From Pareuzebyella sediminis (GTDB taxonomy: Bacteria > Bacteroidota > Bacteroidia > Flavobacteriales > Flavobacteriaceae): a DNA stretch of 64,000 nucleotides. A program made the position numbers and the translations under genes. Numbering within the stretch: position 1 is the stretch's first letter; each line of letters starts with the position of its first letter. The notes beneath the pieces are model-generated. The model had not been told where the DNA came from and did no database searches. It saw only the letters and a list, made by a program, of their open reading frames with translations. Of this stretch, positions 32,853-40,343 are shown piece after piece. The stretch spans positions 1,054,001 through 1,118,000 of the forward strand of contig NZ_VTZS01000001.1 in NCBI RefSeq assembly GCF_008367235.1, given 5' to 3'.

Positions 32853-33413
32853 ATGATCGTCAACACGATGAAAGAATTCAAATCACCCAATGAGTCGAGA
32901 GTATCAATTACCGAGTTGATGCTACCCTCCCACTCCAATTTCGGCGGAAAAGTACATGGTGGGCATATACTTAATTTAATGGACCAGATTGCATTCGCAT
33001 GTGCCTCAAAGCACTCTCAATGCTATTGTGTGACCGCATCAGTCAACCGTGTAGACTTTCTTCATCCCGTCGAAGTGGGAGAGCTCTTGACCCTTAGGGC
33101 CTCCATAAATTATACTGGAAAAACCTCGATGGTCGTCGGGGTTCGGGTGGAATCCGAAAATATAACGACCGGTGAAAAGCGCCACTGCAATTCATCCTAT
33201 TTCACGATGGTCGCTAAAAGTATAGAAGGCAAAAGTAGTAACGTCCCAGGCCTGTTGATCGAGAATGAACAGGGCATCAGACGCTTTGCCCGTAGTAAAA
33301 GGCGCAAAGAAGAGGCCTTCTGGCGAGATACTCAATTCGACGCTTCGCAATTCAAAATGGAAGATCATCTTCCTCAACTTCAGGACGAAAACATCAAAAT
33401 CAACCTGAAGTAA
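32853..33413 (+). CDS. Acyl-CoA thioesterase, hotdog fold
   Basis: A 186-aa (or 181-aa from ATG 32868, MKEFKSPNESRV) single-hotdog acyl-CoA hydrolase. The active-site segment is SNFGGKVHGGHILNLMDQIA with the catalytic Asp, followed by VTASVNRVDFLHPVEVGELL and GKTSMVVGVRVESENITTG, as in YciA/acyl-CoA thioester hydrolases. The C-terminal 50 residues (KRRKEEAFWRDTQFDAS) form a charged tail. The second ATG would better match related proteins, but both are in frame. Its stop overlaps the end of the convergent pgl gene by 14 bp. Confidence 0.88.
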   Translation: MIVNTMKEFKSPNESRVSITELMLPSHSNFGGKVHGGHILNLMDQIAFACASKHSQCYCVTASVNRVDFLHPVEVGELLTLRASINYTGKTSMVVGVRVESENITTGEKRHCNSSYFTMVAKSIEGKSSNVPGLLIENEQGIRRFARSKRRKEEAFWRDTQFDASQFKMEDHLPQLQDENIKINLK

Positions 33414-34119
33414 GGTGCTTCGCCGCAGCGCTGTCGAGAAACCAAAACAAGTTTTCAGATACGGGTGCGACTAAAGAAGCTGGATATTTTTCATACCCTT
33501 CTTTCCGGTCAATGATTTCCCCCACCTTTTGGGCCTTACTTTCACCAGTAACCAAAAAGGCAACTGTTTCGGCTTTGTTTATCACCTTTCCTGTAATCGT
33601 GATCCGCTGCTGCCCACTATCGGGATGTTCGGCAACAGCACATGGGGATTGGACATACCATAAATCGATATCCTCAGGAAAAATAGAGGCGGTATGGCCA
33701 TCATCACCCATCCCTAGGATAATGAGATCAAATCTTGGAACGTCCTCAACGCTAGGTACTTCTTTCTTTAATACCTCGGCATAGCGTTCCGCCTCCTCGT
33801 ATGGTTCGTTTTCACCTTTGATACGGTGTATGTTGCGCTCAGGAATCTTTATTTTCGACAGAAGATGTGTTAGGGTCATCTTATAGTTACTGTCGTCATC
33901 TTCGGGAGACACACAGCGTTCATCTCCCCAATAAAAATGTATGTTTTCCCAAATGTGTTCCGAAATATGGCGTGCAGCCAATTCATCGAACACAATCTTG
34001 GGCGTACTACCTCCAGAAAGCGCAACGTGTAAAGGTGATCTATCATGCATGAGATGTACTAGAAAATCCGTGAAGTTCTCCGCTACTTCTTGCTTTGTTT
34101 TTGAAATCTTTAATTCCAT
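33400..34119 (-). CDS. pgl: 6-phosphogluconolactonase
   Basis: A 239-aa enzyme that hydrolyses 6-phosphogluconolactone to 6-phosphogluconate, the second step of the oxidative pentose phosphate route. Family motifs: ALSGGSTPKIVFDELA (phosphate loop), HFYWGDERCVSPEDDDSNY and GMGDDGHTASIFPED, plus ITGKVINKAETVAFLVTG. It lies downstream of zwf with an 81-bp gap on the same strand, so zwf-pgl probably is one transcript. The final 14 bp overlap the convergent thioesterase gene's end. Confidence 0.95.
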   Translation of the reverse strand: MELKISKTKQEVAENFTDFLVHLMHDRSPLHVALSGGSTPKIVFDELAARHISEHIWENIHFYWGDERCVSPEDDDSNYKMTLTHLLSKIKIPERNIHRIKGENEPYEEAERYAEVLKKEVPSVEDVPRFDLIILGMGDDGHTASIFPEDIDLWYVQSPCAVAEHPDSGQQRITITGKVINKAETVAFLVTGESKAQKVGEIIDRKEGYEKYPASLVAPVSENLFWFLDSAAAKHLTSG

Positions 34120-34200
34120 ATGAAATCTTGTGGATATTTTGAAGATACTACTAGTTTCATACTTCGAAAAGGGTTTTAGCAGACTCTTTGCTTCACCCGA

Positions 34201-35730
34201 TCAGCATATCACGCAATAGTTCGGATCATCGGCCAGTTGTGCACCCGGGTTCCTCCAACCCGCCGAACCTTCTATAAGATCATCGGCAGTCTCTGGCCCC
34301 CAAGTACCTGCCGAATACCCGTACACCTTTTCATCGGAGTTCTTCCAATATTCCAAAATGGGATCGACAAAGGTCCACGCCGCTTCGACTTCGTCGGCCC
34401 TTGCATAAAGTGTAGGGTCACCCTGCATGGCATCAAGAAGTAAACGCTCATAGGCCTCCATAATATGGTTTTCTACAAGGCTTGAATAATAAAAGTCAAG
34501 GTTCGCCCGTTCGACCTTGAAACCTTGTCCTGGTACCTTTACCCCAAATTTTATAAGGATTCCCTCATCAGGTTGTATTCTTATAATCAGTTTATTGTCT
34601 TTACTGTTCATTCCACTATCCTTAAATATTTGATGGTGCGGTGATTTGAAATGTATGACGACCTCGGTTACCTTGGTAGGCATTCTTTTCGCTGTGCGCA
34701 CATAAAAAGGCACGTCGGCCCATCGCCAATTGTCGACAAAAAACTTAAGTGCGGCAAAAGTTTCGGTTTTTGAGTTCGGGTCTACGTTTTCTTCTTCCCT
34801 ATAGCCATTGACCGCTTTACCTTCTATGGTCGAAGCAATATATTGAGCGCGCATCGTATTTTCATGTAAGGTTTTTTCGTCCTCCATCACGCGCAGTGAT
34901 TTCAATGCTTTGAGTTTCTCGTTACGTATTTCTTCAGGGGATGCATTTAATGGAGGCTCCATGACCACCAATGCTACGATTTGCAACAAATGGCTCTGAA
35001 ACATATCGCGTAGTGCTCCCGATTTATCATAATAGCCCCCCCGTTTTTCAACGCCCACGCTCTCCGCATTTGTAATTTCTACATGATGGATATAGTTTCG
35101 GTTCCATAACGGTTCGAAAATACTATTCGAAAAGCGCGTAACCAACAGATTTTGAACAGTTTCCTTTCCTAGATAATGATCGATTCTATAAATCTGCGAT
35201 TCCTTGAAATAGCGTTGTAAAGCACGGTTTAGTTCCTTGGCCGTTTTCAGGCTATAGCCAAAGGGCTTTTCAACGATCAGTCTTTTCCAGCCCTTATCTT
35301 CCTTATGAAGGTCTTGTTCATAAAGTTCTTTGGCGATTGGTTCGTAGACCGATGGCGGTGTCGATAAATAAAAGATATAGTTGTTATCGGTATGGAACTC
35401 TTGGTTTAAAGATATAATACGATCCTTTAGGGCGGCATAGCCCGAATCCTTATCACTATTCAACTTGTGATAGAATAGTTGGCCGGAAAACTTTTCAACA
35501 ACCTTTTTCTTTTTACCATTCAAATCATCTTCAAGATGTTCGCTTTCGCTAACCACATTTCTTCTAAATTCTTCATCGGATATATCACTTCTACTGGTAC
35601 CTAACACTACAAAGTTTTCAGGAAGATGGCCACCAAGTGCTAAATTAAAAATGGCCGGTATAAGTTTTCTGGCCGTAAGATCTCCGGAAGCCCCGAAAAT
35701 AATCAGCATTTGGTTTTCTGTTCTGTTCAT
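34201..35730 (-). CDS. zwf: Glucose-6-phosphate 1-dehydrogenase
   Basis: A 509-aa NADP-dependent dehydrogenase, first step of the oxidative pentose phosphate pathway. NADP-binding loop IFGASGDLTARKLIPAIF, substrate and catalytic segment RIDHYLGKETVQNLLVTRF, and EKPFGYSLKTAKELN with the conserved Lys-Pro are all present, as is the central region of about 300-480. Full family length. It is divergent from gnd across 163 bp and followed by pgl. A TTG-N20-TACTTTTA promoter-like pair precedes it. Confidence 0.96.
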   Translation of the reverse strand: MNRTENQMLIIFGASGDLTARKLIPAIFNLALGGHLPENFVVLGTSRSDISDEEFRRNVVSESEHLEDDLNGKKKKVVEKFSGQLFYHKLNSDKDSGYAALKDRIISLNQEFHTDNNYIFYLSTPPSVYEPIAKELYEQDLHKEDKGWKRLIVEKPFGYSLKTAKELNRALQRYFKESQIYRIDHYLGKETVQNLLVTRFSNSIFEPLWNRNYIHHVEITNAESVGVEKRGGYYDKSGALRDMFQSHLLQIVALVVMEPPLNASPEEIRNEKLKALKSLRVMEDEKTLHENTMRAQYIASTIEGKAVNGYREEENVDPNSKTETFAALKFFVDNWRWADVPFYVRTAKRMPTKVTEVVIHFKSPHHQIFKDSGMNSKDNKLIIRIQPDEGILIKFGVKVPGQGFKVERANLDFYYSSLVENHIMEAYERLLLDAMQGDPTLYARADEVEAAWTFVDPILEYWKNSDEKVYGYSAGTWGPETADDLIEGSAGWRNPGAQLADDPNYCVIC

Positions 35731-35755
35731 ACCTTTTTAAATATTATTGTCGGGA

Positions 35756-35786
35756 TAAAAGTATCGAAAAGATAAAGCAATCGCAA
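35756..35786 (-). promoter_or_regulatory. Putative zwf promoter
   Basis: On the minus strand TTG (35784-35786), a 20-bp spacer and TACTTTTA (35756-35763) agree with TTG-N17-23-TAnnTTTG except for the last base. The box lies 26 bp before the zwf ATG. In the same gap TATTTTTG (35830-35837, plus strand) may serve gnd. Confidence 0.5.
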
Positions 35787-35893
35787 CGAGTTTACCCCAA
35801 GTTAATCGCACAGTATGAATAATTTCGTTTATTTTTGGTTTCATCGGTAGCTGTAGGATACCAAACACGGATTGCGGAATTTAAAATAACAAA

Positions 35894-37300
35894 ATGGAAG
35901 AAAAGTATGACTTCGGATTGGTCGGTCTTGGTGTAATGGGACGCAATTTTATACTCAATGTAGCGGACAAGGGTTATTCGGCCTTTGGGCATGATCTCGA
36001 TGCAGAAAAAGTACAGGCACTGCAAGATGAAGGAGGTCACCATGCCAAAGTAAATGCCACTACCAGTATAAAAACTTTTGTAAAGGCCTTAAAACAGCCT
36101 CGGAAAATAATGCTCTTAGTTCCAGCTGGAAAGATTGTCGATGCCGTCATCGAAAGCCTTTTACCTCATATTGACCGGGGCGATATAATTATCGATGGGG
36201 GCAATTCGTTTTTTACCGACACGGACAGAAGGGAAGAATATTTGCAAGAAAGAGCGGTAAACTTCTTCGGTGCCGGTGTTTCAGGGGGTGCCAAAGGTGC
36301 TCGCTTCGGCCCCAGTATAATGCCGGGGGGGTCTAAATCTGCCTATGCGCATATCAAGCCTATTTTTGAGGCCGTAGCCGCCAAATATAACGGAGAGCCT
36401 TGTGTTGCTTATCTGGGGCCCAGGTCATCGGGCAATTACGTAAAAATGGTACACAATGGTATTGAGTATGGCCTAATGCAATTGACCTCGGAAATCTATG
36501 ACATTCTAAAAAAGGCCGGCAGCTATAGCAACGAAGAATTAAAGTCTACATTCTCGAAATGGAACGAGGGGCGATTACAATCGTTCTTAGTGGAAATAAC
36601 CTCAGAGATTTTCGACAAAAAAGATGACTTGACCGATGGTAGCCTAGTCGACCAAATTCTTGATAAGGCCAAACAGAAAGGTACGGGTAAATGGACGAGC
36701 CAGAATGCTATGGATTTAGGTATTCCCGTGCCTTCGATAGACGTAGCCGTAAGCATGCGTGAACTTTCGGCCTTAAAAGCTGAACGAACCGAAGCGGATA
36801 AGCTTTACGATCGGCCTACCATTGACGAAATCGATAAGGAATATATTGAAAAAATAGCCGAAGAGGCCCTTTATTTTTCATTTATAGTCACCTACGCACA
36901 AGGGTTACACCAGCTGGCCGAAGCTTCCAAAGAATATAACTATAAACTCGATATAGCTACTATAGCTAAAATATGGAGGGCAGGTTGCATCATTAGAGCA
37001 GGTATATTGGCCGATATTACCGAGGCCTTTCAAGCCAATGAAACCCTGCCGAACTTGTTGATTTCCCCTACTTTTGTCGAAAAAATAAGCGGTACGGTAG
37101 ATTCGGCAAGAAAACTGGTCGTACTAGGAGCTCAAAACGGAATTCCTCTACCGGGCCTCTCCAATTCCTTGATTTATTTCGATGCCTACACGTCGACCCG
37201 ACTGCCCTTGAACCTAATACAGGCACAACGAGACTATTTTGGAAGTCACACCTACGAGCGTGTGGATAAGGAAGGTATTTTCCATACAGAATGGGGATAG
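35894..37300 (+). CDS. gnd: 6-phosphogluconate dehydrogenase, decarboxylating (NADP)
   Basis: A 468-aa enzyme converting 6-phosphogluconate to ribulose 5-phosphate with NADPH formation. The N-terminal Rossmann loop GLVGLGVMGRNFILNVADKG, IIDGGNSFFTDTDRR, GVSGGAKGARFGPSIMPGG and the substrate segment MVHNGIEYGLMQL are all typical of the long (about 470 aa) form. Also KGTGKWTSQNAMDLGIP. With zwf and pgl this completes the oxidative branch within 4 kb. Secure. Confidence 0.97.
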   Translation: MEEKYDFGLVGLGVMGRNFILNVADKGYSAFGHDLDAEKVQALQDEGGHHAKVNATTSIKTFVKALKQPRKIMLLVPAGKIVDAVIESLLPHIDRGDIIIDGGNSFFTDTDRREEYLQERAVNFFGAGVSGGAKGARFGPSIMPGGSKSAYAHIKPIFEAVAAKYNGEPCVAYLGPRSSGNYVKMVHNGIEYGLMQLTSEIYDILKKAGSYSNEELKSTFSKWNEGRLQSFLVEITSEIFDKKDDLTDGSLVDQILDKAKQKGTGKWTSQNAMDLGIPVPSIDVAVSMRELSALKAERTEADKLYDRPTIDEIDKEYIEKIAEEALYFSFIVTYAQGLHQLAEASKEYNYKLDIATIAKIWRAGCIIRAGILADITEAFQANETLPNLLISPTFVEKISGTVDSARKLVVLGAQNGIPLPGLSNSLIYFDAYTSTRLPLNLIQAQRDYFGSHTYERVDKEGIFHTEWG

Positions 37301-37348
37301 GTCTTGGCGATGTTCAAAAGAAAAGCGCTTACCTTTTAATGAGCGTTC

Positions 37349-37906
37349 GTGACAATGAAACTCAATAACACCGTGTTGAAAAAAAATCGATTAAATTTAG
37401 GCTTACTCTGTATCTTTTTTTGTGTGGCGGCTTCATGTAAGCAGTCTCGATCTGACGGTCAGCCCGTTGAAATTTTAGACAACCATACCCTTGACCGTAG
37501 TATTGTCGAAACAACTAATGACACCTTATTACATGAGGTCTACGTGCCGATATATTCCGACATATACAACCAGACCCGTGATACGAGAACCTTGCTCACC
37601 GCTACCCTGAGCATTCGCAATACAAGCATTCGCGACAGTCTATTTATAGCTAAAATCGACTATTTTAATACAGCTGGCGATTTGGTACGAAGCTATCTTG
37701 ACAAGCCCATTTATCTAAAGCCGATGGAATCTATCGACTATGTAATCGAACAACAAGACACATCCGGAGGTAGTGGTGCCAATTTTATGATCGACTGGTA
37801 TTCAAAAAAACCATTACAACCCTTGTTTCAAGCCGTTATGGTCGGCGGTCTTGGTTCACAGGCATTTTCGTTTACAACGGAAGGAATCGAAATGGAAAGC
37901 TATTGA
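37349..37906 (+). CDS. DUF3124 family lipoprotein
   Basis: A 185-aa protein with a rather long N-terminus and a lipobox VAASC (about residue 29). The mature part has the DUF3124 features: HEVYVPIYSDIYNQTRDTRT, LLTATLSIRNTSIRDSLFI, YLDKPIYLKPMESIDYVIE and the Gly-rich GGSGANFMIDWY, suggesting a small beta-sandwich. The function of the family is unknown. It follows gnd by 48 bp on the same strand, perhaps as a read-through gene. A second ATG at 37355 gives nearly the same product. Confidence 0.82.
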   Translation: MTMKLNNTVLKKNRLNLGLLCIFFCVAASCKQSRSDGQPVEILDNHTLDRSIVETTNDTLLHEVYVPIYSDIYNQTRDTRTLLTATLSIRNTSIRDSLFIAKIDYFNTAGDLVRSYLDKPIYLKPMESIDYVIEQQDTSGGSGANFMIDWYSKKPLQPLFQAVMVGGLGSQAFSFTTEGIEMESY

Positions 37907-38068
37907 TTGTAACTATTTTCGCTGAATTTTAAAGCTGAGCATATTTTATATCTAAAACACCATCGATAACTTCTTACAGTCCTAGATAGAATAAGACAAA
38001 GCAAATCAGTACCTTAGCCTACGGGAAATTAAATATTCATTAGTTTTCAACCAGCCCTAAGTGACCAA

Positions 38069-40276
38069 ATGAACCACAGAACCGAAGTATTTTTATTTTT
38101 AGTACTACTCCACCTTTCGAATACTTGGGCCCAAGTTAATAACTTGAGCATTAGTGACACCATAGATCTTTTAACCGATAAATCCTACGAAGCATATGAT
38201 GATTTTAATTATAGGGATGCCATTAAATATGCATCTATGCTTGTCGACAAAGGTGAGGACTACAACAATGATTATTATAAATTTCTGGGGTATGATATAT
38301 TAGGAGCAATTTATGGAGAAAGCGATGATACCGTTCAAGGCCGAATCTTTTCCGAAAAAGCATTGGAAATTGCTAGAGTTGCAGGAAGTGATAGTCTTAT
38401 AGCCTGGGGAACCATGAACTTGGCCATCATTTACTCCGAAAATCCCAAAACGCTACCTAAGGCTATTCGTTTCTTCAAAGAAAGTATTGCGGTTAACGAA
38501 AAAAATAACGCCTCCGTAAAGAATTATCTCGCATATATCAACTTAGCATGGACCTATCTTGAGAACGGACAAATCGAAGAAGCAAGTGACACATTGAAAA
38601 AAGCCCGTGAAATATCGAAGACCCAACAAATCGATTCAGAAGATAAATTGTACGAAGAGTTACTATTCGCAAGATATTACCTCGGTAAAAAAAAGTATAC
38701 CCAGGCTAAAATCGAACTTAACTCCGTTGCAAAAAAAGCCGATAAAGATTCCGTCGTTGACGTCGCACTGGAAGCCTATGAGAACCTGACCCTAGTATAC
38801 GAACAAACGGACGACTTTAAAAATGCTTTTGAAAGCCTGAAAAAGTACAATCATTACAACAACAAGGCCATTGCGAAAAAAAGGATTCAAGAGACCGCCA
38901 AAGCAAAAGCAAGTTTCAATATAAAACGCGCTAAAAAAGACTTAGAGCTAGCAATAAAAGAGAAGGAATACTCGCAAGAGCTTGTCTCAAAATCCAGACT
39001 ATTGAATATCATACTGGTCATTTCTACACTTATTCTGGCCATTGCCCTGATAATATATTTATTGTTCCTGAAAACAAGGAAAAAATATATAGCCCAATTA
39101 AAAACCAACAATAAAGAATTAAAGATAGCCAAAGAAAAGGCCGAGGAACTTTCTTTGGCGAAATCTAAGTTTCTAGCTACAGTAAGTCATGAACTACGAA
39201 CCCCCTTGTACGGGGTAATAGGCATTGCCACCCTGCTCAAAGATGATGAAAACCTAAAAAGTTATCAAGACGATCTCGAATCATTAAAATTTTCGGCAGG
39301 TTACTTGCTCGCACTGATCAATGATTTCTTAATGCTCAATAAAGTCGACGCGGGAGTGGTGAAGTTATCCCAAATACCTTATCAGTTGGACTCTTTAGTT
39401 GAAAAAATCATCAAATCCTTTGAGTTTACCCTAAAACAAAATTCAAATACATTCCATGTACATATAGATGAGAATATTCCCAATTCCTTATCAGGAGATC
39501 CCATGCGCCTTTCACAGGTTTTGATGAACTTAATCGGAAATGCTATAAAATTCACGACAAAAGGAAATATCTGGTTGAACATTTGTCTAATGGAAATTAA
39601 TGAAAGAGGTCGTTACAAAACGAGATTCACGGTAAAAGACGACGGTCTCGGCATCTCTCCTGAAGAACAGAAAATCATCTTTGATGAATTCATACAGATC
39701 GACAGTAAAAACCATGACTACAAAGGAACAGGACTTGGACTTACAATCGTAAAGAAGCTTTTGACACTTTTTGATAGCCACATAACACTTGAAAGTGAGT
39801 CGGGCAAAGGTTCAGAATTTAGTTTTTTACTTTACCTCGAAAAAAATAAGGAGCCAACCTTGGCATTGGCAGCTGAAAATAATATGAGTGAGGTTTATCT
39901 TCAAAGGGGCGGACACGCCTTGGTCGTCGATGATAATCGAATCAACCAAAAGGTCACAAAAAAAATCCTTAAAAAATATGGTATCCAATCAAGTCTGGCC
40001 AGTGACGGAAGGCAAGCCATTGAAATGGTTTTGAACAATCATTATGACATTGTTTTCATGGATATCAATATGCCGAACGTCGATGGAATGAGTGCAACAC
40101 GAGAAATTCGGAAATTCAATAAAGAGATACCTATAATTGCACTAACTGCTGTAGAATTGGACGAAATGAAAACCAAAATATTAGATTCCGGAATCAACCA
40201 TATTTTGCACAAACCTTATTTGATGCGAGAGTTTTTAGATACCATACAACAGTATATGCCTTTAAAGCAAATCTAA
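38069..40276 (+). CDS. Hybrid sensor histidine kinase/response regulator with TPR sensor region
   Basis: A 735-aa membrane-bound hybrid kinase. A signal peptide (about 1-21) and an extracytoplasmic TPR region of about 45-280 form the likely sensor; a TM helix lies at about 310-333 (LLNIILVISTLILAIALIIY). The HisKA segment has the phospho-acceptor His374 in ATVSHELRTPLYG. The HATPase part has LMNLIGNAIKF, VKDDGLGIS and GTGLGLTIVKKL. A receiver domain (about 615-730) starts VVDDNRINQKVTKKI with phospho-acceptor Asp665 in FMDINMPNVDG and the conserved Lys in HKPYL. No DNA-binding output follows, so a separate regulator must receive the signal. Stimulus unknown. Confidence 0.92.
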   Translation: MNHRTEVFLFLVLLHLSNTWAQVNNLSISDTIDLLTDKSYEAYDDFNYRDAIKYASMLVDKGEDYNNDYYKFLGYDILGAIYGESDDTVQGRIFSEKALEIARVAGSDSLIAWGTMNLAIIYSENPKTLPKAIRFFKESIAVNEKNNASVKNYLAYINLAWTYLENGQIEEASDTLKKAREISKTQQIDSEDKLYEELLFARYYLGKKKYTQAKIELNSVAKKADKDSVVDVALEAYENLTLVYEQTDDFKNAFESLKKYNHYNNKAIAKKRIQETAKAKASFNIKRAKKDLELAIKEKEYSQELVSKSRLLNIILVISTLILAIALIIYLLFLKTRKKYIAQLKTNNKELKIAKEKAEELSLAKSKFLATVSHELRTPLYGVIGIATLLKDDENLKSYQDDLESLKFSAGYLLALINDFLMLNKVDAGVVKLSQIPYQLDSLVEKIIKSFEFTLKQNSNTFHVHIDENIPNSLSGDPMRLSQVLMNLIGNAIKFTTKGNIWLNICLMEINERGRYKTRFTVKDDGLGISPEEQKIIFDEFIQIDSKNHDYKGTGLGLTIVKKLLTLFDSHITLESESGKGSEFSFLLYLEKNKEPTLALAAENNMSEVYLQRGGHALVVDDNRINQKVTKKILKKYGIQSSLASDGRQAIEMVLNNHYDIVFMDINMPNVDGMSATREIRKFNKEIPIIALTAVELDEMKTKILDSGINHILHKPYLMREFLDTIQQYMPLKQI

Positions 40277-40343
40277 AACCCAAAATTAAGGCAGGCCTTA
40301 GGCTCACTTGTTACTTCTGCTATAGCATTATAAATTTCCTTCC

